Assembly (NCBI RefSeq): GCF_023702065.1
Contig: NZ_QFDM01000002.1
Location: 857,573-921,572 of the forward strand
Direction of reading: 5' to 3'
Source: Methanoculleus oceani
GTDB taxonomy: Archaea > Halobacteriota > Methanomicrobia > Methanomicrobiales > Methanoculleaceae
DNA: 64,000 bases
Shown here: positions 36,977-45,186 of the stretch, one piece after another
Layout: every line of letters begins with the position of its first letter
Position numbering within the stretch: position 1 is the first letter of the stretch
Made by a program: the position numbers and the translations under genes
Notes under the pieces: generated by a model
Database searches by the model: none
The model's input: the letters and a program-made list of their open reading frames with translations, nothing else
Told to the model about the DNA's origin: nothing

Positions 36977-37723
36977 ATGCGCCTCAGCCTCCGGACCTGG
37001 GAAGTACGCCTCGGGATTGTCCTGGTCGCCTTTTCGGTCGTCATCTATAGCGTGAAATATCTCCTGCTCGGCGACCCCGAGAACACCTACCAGTACATCT
37101 TCAACGCTCTCGGGTTTCTCCCGATCAACGTCCTCCTGGTCACCCTCATCCTGAATCAGCTCCTGAGCGTCAGGGCAAAGCGCGAGAGGCTGGAGAAACT
37201 GAACATGGTCATCGGCACCTTCTTCTCGGAGGTCGGCACCGGGCTCCTCACCTTCCTCTCGAACCACGACCCCCGCCTCGCGGAGGTCCGGCAGGATCTT
37301 GTCGTGACGAATGCCTGGACGCCGGAGACGTTTTCCGCGGTGCGCGACCGCCTCCGGCACCACACCTGCAGCGTCGTCATCGACGATGCGGACCTGCAGG
37401 GACTCTGCCGGTACCTCACAGAGCGGCGGGGCTTCCTCCTTCGCCTGCTCGAAAACCCCGTCCTCATGGAGCACGAGTCGTTCACCGACCTTCTACGGGC
37501 GGTCTTCCACCTGACCGAGGAACTCGAACGGCGGGGGGACTTCGCCGGGCTCCCGGAGAGCGACATCGCCCACCTCGGCGGGGACATCGCAAGGGTTTAC
37601 GGCCTGCTCGTCGGCCAGTGGCTCGGCTACATGGAGTATCTCCAGAAGAACTACCCCTACCTCTTCTCGCTCGCGATGCGTTCGAACCCCTTCGACGAGA
37701 CGGCGTCGCCGGTTGTCCGGTAA
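36977..37723 (+). CDS. uncharacterised membrane-anchored protein
   Basis: 248 residues. Two N-terminal membrane helices (LGIVLVAFSVVIYSVKYLLL and FNALGFLPINVLLVTLILNQ) in a hairpin, then a soluble, mainly helical domain (about 75-248) containing EKLNMVIGTFFSEVGTGLLT and LYHL-like helices around LRAVFHLTEELERRG. Family not recognised. ATG at 36977 is used; the region upstream has TATTTTT and no Shine-Dalgarno, so it is probably leaderless and separately transcribed from the epimerase gene. Confidence 0.75.
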   Translation: MRLSLRTWEVRLGIVLVAFSVVIYSVKYLLLGDPENTYQYIFNALGFLPINVLLVTLILNQLLSVRAKRERLEKLNMVIGTFFSEVGTGLLTFLSNHDPRLAEVRQDLVVTNAWTPETFSAVRDRLRHHTCSVVIDDADLQGLCRYLTERRGFLLRLLENPVLMEHESFTDLLRAVFHLTEELERRGDFAGLPESDIAHLGGDIARVYGLLVGQWLGYMEYLQKNYPYLFSLAMRSNPFDETASPVVR

Positions 37724-37766
37724 GAAGTCGCGCGAGACGGTAGCACAATCCGTCGATTACTTTGAC

Positions 37767-37881
37767 TCACGCGAAGCCGCGAAGGAGAGTCGCCAACAAT
37801 ATGCCGGGCTTCGCGTTCTTCGCACCTGACGGTGCTTGAGCTCCGGCCCCTTGGGCCATCGCACTTCGCGGCTTCGCATGA
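37767..37881. repeat. modular hairpin element bounded by inverted repeat, locus D
   Basis: The ends TCACGCGAAGCCGCGAAG (37767-37784) and CTTCGCGGCTTCGCATGA (37864-37881) are complementary at 17 of 18 positions. Inside are GCACC-TGAC-GGTGC (37822-37835), the linker TTGAGCTCC and GGCCCCTTGGGCC. The left part resembles the leader of locus C, and the 14 bp hairpin recurs exactly at 63911. A 115 bp non-coding element. Confidence 0.85.
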
Positions 37882-37981
37882 GACCGCATCAATTCGCACT
37901 TGCAGACAGCCATACTCGCCACGCCCCCGGAGAGGGCACAACATATATACCCGCCGGCAGGCTACGACACGCCTGATCACC

Positions 37982-39640
37982 ATGGGCGAATACTCCGTAC
38001 TGATCGGCGGAAAGGCCGGGGAGGGCATCAACACGGCCGGCCTCTCCATCGCCGCTCTCTTCTCCCGCCTCGGCTACCGCACCTACATGTACTTCGATTA
38101 CCCCTCGCTCATCCGGGGCGGGCACAACTTCGCGATCATCCGGGCCTCGGAGAAGGCGATCGGGGCGCACCGCACCCCGGTCGACGTCCTCCTCGCCTTC
38201 GACCAGAACAGCATCGATAACCACCGCCAGAGGGTCCACAGCGGCACGACGGTCATCTACGACGCCTCGCAGGCGGTGCAGGCGGAGGGCTACGGCCTCC
38301 CGCTCGACACGATCGTCAAGGAGGAGAAGGCACCCCCGATCACCGGAAACTCAGCGATGCTCGGGGCGCTTGCCCGGGTGGCGGGCATCGGCCGGGAGGT
38401 GCTCGATGATGTCCTCCGCACGACCGTCCCCGCAAAGCACCTGGAGGCGAACCTCCGGGTCGCCGGGCGGGGCTACGACGCCGTGGAGAGTGTCTTCACC
38501 GTCGAGCCGCTCGATGCCCCGGCACTCCCGGTCCTGACGGGAAACGAGGCCGCGGGACTCGGGCTCGTTTACGGCGGGCTCGACACCTACGTCGCCTACC
38601 CGATGACACCGTCATCAAGTCTCCTCCACTTCCTCGCCAACCGCGCCGAAGACCTCGCAGTCAGGGTCATCCACCCTGAAAACGAGATCGGCGTCATCCT
38701 GATGGCGCTCGGGCTTGCCTACGCCGGCGAGAAGACGGCGGTCGGCACCTCGGGCGGCGGGTTCTGCCTGATGACCGAAGGCCTCTCCCTTGCGGGGATG
38801 TCCGAGATTCCCGTGACGATCGTGATGGGGCAGCGGCCCGGCCCGAGCACCGGCATGCCGACCTACACCGCCCAGGGCGATCTCCACTTCGTCCTGAACG
38901 CAGGCCAGGGGGAGTTCCCCCGGCTCGTCGTCGCCCCGGGCGATCTCGAGGAGGCCTACACCTGGTCGGCGACCGCCCTGATGCTCTCCTGGCGGTACCA
39001 GGTCCCCGCGATCGTCCTGACCGACAAGACACTCGCGGAAGGAGCCTGCTCTTTCGATATCGGGGCAGTTGCAGAGCTCCCGGACCGGGAACCCGTACTC
39101 TGGGACGGTGCAGGGGAGTACCGGCGGTATGCCCGGACCGAGAGCGGAGTATCGCCGCTCGCCTTCCCGGGAAGGGAAGGCGCCGTCGTCAAGGCAACCA
39201 GTTACGCCCACGACGAGGTCGGGTTCACGACGGAAGAGAGTGGAGAGGTCATTGAACTGCAGGAGATGAGATTCAGGAAGGGCGAGAGTCTCAGGGCGGA
39301 ACTTGCCACCTACCCGGCGGTGAAGGCTTACGGCGCACGGGACGCCGGTACGACGATCGTCTGCTGGGGATCGGAGAAGTGGGCCTGCATCGAGGCCGCC
39401 GAACGGTTCGGAGCAAGGGTCGTCCAGCCGATCGTGCTTGCACCCTTCCCCGCCCGGCAATGGAAGGAGGCGATGATCGGGGCGGGGAGGGTCGCCTGCG
39501 TCGAGAACAACGCCACCGGACAGCTCGCCCGCCTCCTCCGGCAGCAGGGCTTCGACCCCGGCCGCCCGGTCCTGAAGTACGACGGGCGGCCGTTTGCGGT
39601 CGATGAACTGGAGACGAGACTCCTGGAGGTCTTCGCATGA
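37982..39640 (+). CDS. 2-oxoacid:ferredoxin oxidoreductase, fused gamma-alpha subunit
   Basis: 552 residues. Residues 1-180 are the gamma domain (SVLIGGKAGEGINTAGLSIA, then DYPSLIRGGHNFAIIR). Residues about 190-552 form the alpha domain (GNEAAGLGLVYGGLDTYVAY, HPENEIGVILMALGLAYAGE, GTSGGGFCLMTEGLSLAG). With the beta subunit it oxidatively decarboxylates a 2-oxoacid to acyl-CoA with ferredoxin as acceptor. It resembles the two-gene KorAB/VorAB-like enzymes; 2-oxoglutarate or branched-chain substrates are both possible. Start ATG at 37982; the open frame before it is the repeat region. Confidence 0.9.
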   Translation: MGEYSVLIGGKAGEGINTAGLSIAALFSRLGYRTYMYFDYPSLIRGGHNFAIIRASEKAIGAHRTPVDVLLAFDQNSIDNHRQRVHSGTTVIYDASQAVQAEGYGLPLDTIVKEEKAPPITGNSAMLGALARVAGIGREVLDDVLRTTVPAKHLEANLRVAGRGYDAVESVFTVEPLDAPALPVLTGNEAAGLGLVYGGLDTYVAYPMTPSSSLLHFLANRAEDLAVRVIHPENEIGVILMALGLAYAGEKTAVGTSGGGFCLMTEGLSLAGMSEIPVTIVMGQRPGPSTGMPTYTAQGDLHFVLNAGQGEFPRLVVAPGDLEEAYTWSATALMLSWRYQVPAIVLTDKTLAEGACSFDIGAVAELPDREPVLWDGAGEYRRYARTESGVSPLAFPGREGAVVKATSYAHDEVGFTTEESGEVIELQEMRFRKGESLRAELATYPAVKAYGARDAGTTIVCWGSEKWACIEAAERFGARVVQPIVLAPFPARQWKEAMIGAGRVACVENNATGQLARLLRQQGFDPGRPVLKYDGRPFAVDELETRLLEVFA

Positions 39641-40521
39641 CCCCCAAGCAGCCTGCCGGAAAAGTGGCCGGCAGTCTCGTCAGCCCGGCCCAGAACACCT
39701 GGTGCCCGGGGTGCGGCAACTTCTCGATCCAGCACATGATGAAGTCGGCCATCGCCGAACTCTCGGAGGAGGAGGGGATCCCCCTCGAGAACTTCGTCCT
39801 CCTCGGCGGCATCGGGTGCCACGGGAAACTGGTCGATTACCTGAATATCAACAGTTTCTACGGCATCCACGGCCGTTCGATCCCGGCGGCCACCGGGATG
39901 CGCCTCGCAAATCCGGACTTAAAGGTGATCTGCCACGTCGGGGACGGGGACATCTACGCCGAGGGTCTCGACCACCTCATCTTCGCGGCAAAACGCAACA
40001 GCGACATCACTGTGATCGTCCACGACAACCGGGTCTACGGGCTGACGACGGGGCAGTACACCCCGACGTCGCCCACCGGCTTTAAAGGCCGCTCCACCCC
40101 CGGCGGGATCACGGAGCACCCTATAAACCCTCTCGAGGTGATGCTCGCCGCCGGGGCCACCCACATCGCGCGGGGCTACACGAGAAAAGTCCAGCACTTA
40201 AAAGACCTCTTCAAGGAAGCGATCGTGCACCGGGGGTTCTCGTTCGTCGACGTCCTCCAGATCTGCGCGACCTACTTCAACCTGACCGACTACTATAACG
40301 AGCACGCCTACGAGGTGCAGGAGGGCGAGGTCGACACCGGCCGGTTCGAGAGCGCTCTTTCAAAGATCCGGGAATGGGACTACGACCGTGAAGCACCGAT
40401 CCCGCTCGGAACGTTCTACTCCGTCGAAAAACCCATCTACGAAGAGAAGTTCCGGGCGCTCACCGCCGGGAGGCCGGAGAGGCGGGCACTCGTCCGGAAG
40501 GCTCTCGAAGAGTGGCGGTGA
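39637..40521 (+). CDS. 2-oxoacid:ferredoxin oxidoreductase, beta subunit
   Basis: 294 residues, the thiamine diphosphate-binding subunit. Cluster ligand Cys are in NTWCPGCGNFSIQHM and GIGCHGK. ThDP/Mg binding is in VICHVGDGDIYAEGLDHLIF with the Asn downstream in VIVHDNRVYGLTTGQYTPTS. A third Cys is in VDVLQICATYF. The ATG overlaps the alpha gene stop by 4 bp (ATGA), so the two are coupled. No separate ferredoxin delta subunit follows. Confidence 0.93.
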   Translation: MTPKQPAGKVAGSLVSPAQNTWCPGCGNFSIQHMMKSAIAELSEEEGIPLENFVLLGGIGCHGKLVDYLNINSFYGIHGRSIPAATGMRLANPDLKVICHVGDGDIYAEGLDHLIFAAKRNSDITVIVHDNRVYGLTTGQYTPTSPTGFKGRSTPGGITEHPINPLEVMLAAGATHIARGYTRKVQHLKDLFKEAIVHRGFSFVDVLQICATYFNLTDYYNEHAYEVQEGEVDTGRFESALSKIREWDYDREAPIPLGTFYSVEKPIYEEKFRALTAGRPERRALVRKALEEWR

Positions 40522-40607
40522 GCCCCGACCGGGACCTTCATATCCCTCCCGGAACACAGGGGGCCGGGACGGGCAGGGTGCCCGGAACCCGGAAGGGGTG
40601 AAAGGAG

Positions 40608-41420
40608 ATGAAACGGCTGGAAGGAAAGAACGTCCTCGTTACCGGGGGTTCGACCGGCATCGGCCGGGCGACGGCGATCAGGTTCGCGGACGAAGGTGCA
40701 AACGTCGCCATAAACTATCACTCGAGCGAAAGGGAGGCAGAGATAACGCTTGAGGAGGCCCAGAAGACCTGCAGCATCATCCGCGAGAAAGGATGCCGGG
40801 AGATGCTGGTCCAGGGGGACGTCGCGAGCGAAGAGGACGTCGAGCGCATATTCCGGGAGGTCCTCAAGGCGTGGGGGCGGCTCGATGTCCTGGTCAACAA
40901 CGCGGGCATCCAGACCGAAAGCCCGACCCACGAGATGGCCATGGACGCTTACGACCGGGTCCTCGCGGTGAACCTCCGGGGCGCGTTCCTCTGCGCACGG
41001 GAGGCGGTGCGGCATTTCCTCGACCGCAGGGGCGGGGGCATCATCCTCAACAACACCTCGGTTCACGAGACCATCCCGAAACCCCACTACGCCCCTTACG
41101 CCGCGAGCAAGGCGGGACTCGGGGCTCTCGCGAGGACGCTCGCGCTCGAGTATGCCGGGCAGGGCATCCGGGTCAACACGGTCGCCCCCGGCGCGATCGT
41201 AACCCCGCTAAACCGGGAGTGGGCGGGAGACCCCGAGAAGAGGGCGGCTGTAGAAGGCCACATCCCGATGGGACGCGCCGGAGAGCCCGAGGAGATTGCC
41301 GCGGTCTTTGCCTTCCTCGCCTCCGACGAGGCCGCCTACATCACCGGGCAGACCATCTACGTGGACGGCGGACTGACGCTCTGTGCCGACTTCAGGACCC
41401 CGTGGTCGTCGGGGACTTGA
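40608..41420 (+). CDS. short-chain dehydrogenase/reductase (glucose dehydrogenase-like)
   Basis: 270 residues. NAD(P)-binding VLVTGGSTGIGRATAIRFA; NNAGIQTES; catalytic Ser in ILNNTSVHETIP and YxxxK in YAPYAASKAGLGALA; then VNTVAPGAIVTPLN. Classical SDR closest to glucose 1-dehydrogenase/3-oxoacyl reductase types; substrate unknown. AAAGGAG directly precedes the ATG at 40608 with short spacing, so the GTG or ATG choice is not fully settled. Follows the oxidoreductase pair by 86 bp. Confidence 0.88.
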   Translation: MKRLEGKNVLVTGGSTGIGRATAIRFADEGANVAINYHSSEREAEITLEEAQKTCSIIREKGCREMLVQGDVASEEDVERIFREVLKAWGRLDVLVNNAGIQTESPTHEMAMDAYDRVLAVNLRGAFLCAREAVRHFLDRRGGGIILNNTSVHETIPKPHYAPYAASKAGLGALARTLALEYAGQGIRVNTVAPGAIVTPLNREWAGDPEKRAAVEGHIPMGRAGEPEEIAAVFAFLASDEAAYITGQTIYVDGGLTLCADFRTPWSSGT

Positions 41421-41686
41421 GAAACCATACCGCGCCCGCCTCCCGGGTGCCCTGCAGGAGAACGGCCGGGATCACTCCGGCCCCCACACAGGAAGACCCC
41501 GGCGGGAGGCGGGATTCATTCAAACAGATTAATATAATTCTATTTTTATACGATATGGCTCGAAAAAAGCGCCCGGCATAGGGTCTGTTCCGGCAGTCCC
41601 GGGAAGGGGAGATCCAGCCCTGCCGCCGGGCGATCCTTCGAGGTGAACGGTTCCGTGAGCATAAGGAGAGGGGACGCGGGTATATC

Positions 41687-43168
41687 ATGGTCTTTGAGGC
41701 AAAAGAGAACCTGACGGAAGAAGAGGTCCGTCACGGCTTAAAACTCGTCATCAGGGACGGCCTTGCCACCCAGGCGATGGTGACGCTGACCGGCGGCATC
41801 TTCCTCGTGGCCTTCGCCCTGCAGCTCGGCGCGTCCAACACCGTCATCGGCCTGCTTGCCGCCATCCCCCCACTCGCAGAACTCCTGCAGATACCCGCCA
41901 TCTACATCGTCGAACGCGTCAGGAGGAGGAGGCTGGTGGTCGTGGCGGCGTCGTTCGCCGCCCGCCTCTGCTGGATACCCATCGTCCTGATACCGTTCTT
42001 CCTCTCGCCGGAGCAGGGGATATTCGTGCTCATCGCCTCAATTGCTCTCTACGCGTCGTTCTCGGCGGTCTCCCACTGCGGCTGGAACTCCTGGATGCGG
42101 GACCTCATACCGCAGGACCGGCTCGGCGACTTCTTCTCCCGGCGGCTGACCCTCTCCACGGGTATCGCACTCGTCATCAGCCTCGCCGCCGGTTTCTTCA
42201 TCGACTCGTGGGAGGCCGTCTTCCCGGACCTTGCAGCCTACGGCTACTCGATCCTCTTCCTCCTCGGGCTCATCGCCGGCCTCTTCGGGATCACGCTCCT
42301 CGCCCGAACGCCCGAGCCCCGGATGGCCGTCGGGGACGGGGAGGACGGCCTGCTCGCCGCGATCAAAAAGCCTTTTGCGGACATCAACTTCAAGAACCTC
42401 ATCGTATTCCTCGGTTCGTGGAACTTCGCCGTCAACCTCGCGGCGCCGTTCTTCACGGTCTACATGCTGCAGAGGATCGGCCTCGATATCTCGGTCGTCG
42501 TCGCTCTCAGCGTCCTCAGCCAGGTGATGAACATCGTCTTCTACCGCTCGTGGGGCCGGGTCTCCGACCGCTACTCCAACAAGTCGGTCCTTGCCGTGAG
42601 CGGCCCGCTTTTCATGCTCGCGATCTTCGCGTGGATGTTCGTCACGCTCCCCAACGTCTACATCCTGACCTACCCGCTGCTCATCCTCATCCACATCCTG
42701 ATGGGGATCTCGCTTGCGGGGGTCTCGCTCGCTTCGGGAAACATCAGCCTGAAGATGGCCCCGCAGGGTCAGGCGACCAGCTACCTTGCAGCGAGCACCT
42801 TCGCAAACTCGGTCGCAGCGGGGGTCGCCCCGATCCTCGGCGGGCTCCTCGTGGACTTCTTCGCCGAGCGGGAACTCATCTGGACCCTGATCTGGAAGGA
42901 CCCGGTGCAGGAGCTCGTCTTCGTCACCCTCGACGTCCAGCAGTGGGAGTTCTTCTTCCTCTTCGCCTTCATCCTCGGCCTCTACTCCCTCCACCGCCTG
43001 ACGGTGGTGCAGGAGGAGGGGGAGGCGAAGGAGCAGGAGGTCGTCGACGAACTCATCGCGGGGGTCCGCCGGGATATGCGCAACTTCTCCCCCGCAGGGG
43101 GCCTCCGGGACTTCGTGAAGTTCCCCTTCTCGTCCGCCGGGAGCCGCCGGGGGAAGAAGAAGCGGTAG
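41687..43168 (+). CDS. major facilitator superfamily transporter
   Basis: 493 residues with about twelve membrane helices in two sets (first set to about residue 210, second from about 235 to 440). Loop 2-3 carries VERVRRRRLVVVAASFAARL, the basic signature of MFS; PQGQATSYLAASTFANSVAA lies in helix 10 region. The soluble C-terminal tail of about 60 residues is charged and ends in a basic cluster. Substrate not predictable. Upstream 266 bp (41421-41686) is non-coding with an A/T-rich promoter-like patch near 41535-41550. Confidence 0.88.
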   Translation: MVFEAKENLTEEEVRHGLKLVIRDGLATQAMVTLTGGIFLVAFALQLGASNTVIGLLAAIPPLAELLQIPAIYIVERVRRRRLVVVAASFAARLCWIPIVLIPFFLSPEQGIFVLIASIALYASFSAVSHCGWNSWMRDLIPQDRLGDFFSRRLTLSTGIALVISLAAGFFIDSWEAVFPDLAAYGYSILFLLGLIAGLFGITLLARTPEPRMAVGDGEDGLLAAIKKPFADINFKNLIVFLGSWNFAVNLAAPFFTVYMLQRIGLDISVVVALSVLSQVMNIVFYRSWGRVSDRYSNKSVLAVSGPLFMLAIFAWMFVTLPNVYILTYPLLILIHILMGISLAGVSLASGNISLKMAPQGQATSYLAASTFANSVAAGVAPILGGLLVDFFAERELIWTLIWKDPVQELVFVTLDVQQWEFFFLFAFILGLYSLHRLTVVQEEGEAKEQEVVDELIAGVRRDMRNFSPAGGLRDFVKFPFSSAGSRRGKKKR

Positions 43169-43221
43169 TGTCGGGGCGCTCCGATACCTTCATGAACCCG
43201 GGCGGTCCCAGACCCGGTGTC

Positions 43222-43953
43222 ATGGACGTGAAGAGTCGCCGTATCGGCCTCGTCGTCGCCGTCCTGCTGGCAGCGGTGCTGGTCTCCGGGTGCGCCGGCA
43301 TCCCCCTGACACCCGGCGGGAACAGCACGCCGGCACCGCCGGACGGCGCCGTCACCCTCCCGGAGCCCCGTCGTACGGGCGAGGTTTCCGTCGAGGAGGC
43401 GCTGTGGGAGCGGCGGTCGGTCCGGGCCTATGCCGAAGTGCCGCTGACCATCGCCGACGCCGGGCAGGTCCTCTGGGCGGCGCAGGGAGTCACGGACGAC
43501 CGGGGTTACCGGACCACCCCCTCCGCCGGCGGCCTCTATCCCCTGGAGGTCTACCTCGTCGCGGGCGGCGTCATGGACCTTGAGCCGGGGGTCTACCACT
43601 ACCGGCCCGGGGAACACCTGCTCGTCCGGGTCGGCGACGGGGACCGTCGGGCCGCCCTGCAGGCGGCGGCCGTCAACCAGACCGCCGTGGGCGACGCCCC
43701 GGCAACGGTCGTCATCGCCGCGGTCCCGGACCGGACGACCGCGAAGTACGGCGAGCGGGGGATGCGCTACGTCTTCATGGAGGCGGGGCACGCCGCAGAG
43801 AACGTCTACCTCCAGGCGGAGGCGATCGATCTCGGCACTGTCGTTATCGGGGCGTTCGACGACGACGAGGTCCGGGAAGTCCTCGCGCTCCCGGAGAACA
43901 CGACACCGCTCTACCTCATGCCGGTGGGAAGACCGGTTCCGGAGAATGATTGA
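43222..43953 (+). CDS. nitroreductase-family lipoprotein (SagB-type dehydrogenase-like)
   Basis: 243 residues. MDVKSRRIGLVVAVLLAAVL then VSGCAG is a signal peptide with lipobox. A Pro-rich linker leads into an FMN-dependent nitroreductase domain: EEALWERRSVRAYAEVPLTI, TPSAGGLYPLEVYLVAGGV, YVFMEAGHAAENVYLQAEAI, and VIGAFDDDEVREVLALPENT. The SAGGLYPLE segment is typical of SagB-like members. It would sit outside the membrane, unusual for a flavoprotein. A second, cytoplasmic nitroreductase gene follows at 26 bp. Confidence 0.87.
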   Translation: MDVKSRRIGLVVAVLLAAVLVSGCAGIPLTPGGNSTPAPPDGAVTLPEPRRTGEVSVEEALWERRSVRAYAEVPLTIADAGQVLWAAQGVTDDRGYRTTPSAGGLYPLEVYLVAGGVMDLEPGVYHYRPGEHLLVRVGDGDRRAALQAAAVNQTAVGDAPATVVIAAVPDRTTAKYGERGMRYVFMEAGHAAENVYLQAEAIDLGTVVIGAFDDDEVREVLALPENTTPLYLMPVGRPVPEND

Positions 43954-43978
43954 AGTCACGGGCCGTCCACAGGGCGGC

Positions 43979-44491
43979 ATGATGGACGCCTTCGAAGCAA
44001 TCATAACCCGGCGGAGCGTGCGGGAGTATACCGACCGCCCGGTCGCCCGGGAGACGGTGGAGAAACTCCTCGCGGCCGCAATGCAGGCCCCCTTCTCCGG
44101 AAGGGAGCAGCCCTGGCACTTCGTCGTCATCGACGACCCGGAGATCCTCTCCCGCATCCCGGCGGTCAGCCCCTACGCGGAGGTCCGTCCCCCCGCGCCG
44201 GCGGCAATCCTCGTCTGTCTCGACCTCCGCATCCCCGAGAGCCCCGACCTCCGGGTGCAGGGCTGTGCCGCGGCAACGGAGAACCTCCTCCTCGCCGCCC
44301 ATGCCCTCGGGCTCGGCGCGGTCTGGACCGCCGTCTACCCGGACCCCGACCTGATGCTCGGGTTTGCAAACCTCTTCTCGCTCCCGGACGGCGTCGCGGG
44401 GTTTGCCCTCGTCACCGTCGGCTACCCGGCCGCCCGTCCCCCGCCGGTCGACCGCTACCGCGAGGAGCGGGTCCACCATAACGGCTGGTGA
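43979..44491 (+). CDS. nitroreductase family protein
   Basis: 170 residues. FMN-binding motifs: AFEAIITRRSVREYTDRPV, AAMQAPFSGREQPWHFVVID, ATENLLLAAHALGLGAVWTA and ALVTVGYPAARPPP. Smaller than many members and without a ferredoxin domain. It probably reduces quinone, nitro or flavin-type substrates. ATG at 43979 is chosen (an adjacent ATG at 43982 and one at 43946 also exist). Likely cotranscribed with the lipoprotein nitroreductase. Confidence 0.87.
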   Translation: MMDAFEAIITRRSVREYTDRPVARETVEKLLAAAMQAPFSGREQPWHFVVIDDPEILSRIPAVSPYAEVRPPAPAAILVCLDLRIPESPDLRVQGCAAATENLLLAAHALGLGAVWTAVYPDPDLMLGFANLFSLPDGVAGFALVTVGYPAARPPPVDRYREERVHHNGW

Positions 44492-44562
44492 CCCCATCCC
44501 GCCTCGCGGATGCAAATGCTCACTCCTTATCAGGCCGGTGCTCCAAACAGGGATTGTTAACA

Positions 44563-45186
44563 ATGGAGCAGAGAGACGACGGCCGGGAGACCGGAGCACC
44601 GCCCGGGTTCCCGAAGAACAGGATGGAGGCGCTCACCGACGGCATATTCGCCATTGCCATGACCCTCCTGGTACTCAGCCTCGACGTCCCGGCAGGCATC
44701 CACGACCCCTCCGGCGCCACCGTCACGGCAATGCTTGCCAGCCAGCTCCCCGCCTTCTACCACTACCTCCTCGCGTTCTTCATCCTCGCTTCCTTCTGGA
44801 TAGTCCATCACGTGCAGGCAGAGCGGCTCCGCCACACCGACCGCACGTTCCTCTGGATCAATATCGTCATGCTCCTGTTCGTCACGCTGGTGCCGTTCTC
44901 CGTCTCCCTCATCGGCGACTACCCGGGCAGGATCTTCGCGGCAATCGTTTTCGAGGTAAACCTTCTCGGCCTCGGCCTGCTCTTTGCCGCGCAGTGGAGG
45001 TATGCCACGCATAACCGCCGGCTCGTTCACCCCGGCACCGACATACGGCGCGGAAACCAGCGGGTGATGGTGGTTCCGGCCGTCTCCGTCATCGCGATCC
45101 TCCTCGCCCTCGCCGGCTGGACCTGGAGCACCGCGGCCTACGCGCTCATTCCTCTCGTGATGCGGTTTCTTCCCCCGGGCAGGTGA
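44563..45186 (+). CDS. TMEM175-family (DUF1211) predicted potassium channel
   Basis: 207 residues with about five to six membrane segments. The family signature helix reads RMEALTDGIFAIAMTLLVLS. The family hallmark FSD is changed to LTD here. FFILASFWIVHHVQAERLRH gives the second conserved block. Members form tetrameric, K-leak channels. It overlaps the convergent agmatine enzyme gene by 41 bp. The ATG at 44563 starts about 20 polar residues before the first helix. Confidence 0.82.
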   Translation: MEQRDDGRETGAPPGFPKNRMEALTDGIFAIAMTLLVLSLDVPAGIHDPSGATVTAMLASQLPAFYHYLLAFFILASFWIVHHVQAERLRHTDRTFLWINIVMLLFVTLVPFSVSLIGDYPGRIFAAIVFEVNLLGLGLLFAAQWRYATHNRRLVHPGTDIRRGNQRVMVVPAVSVIAILLALAGWTWSTAAYALIPLVMRFLPPGR

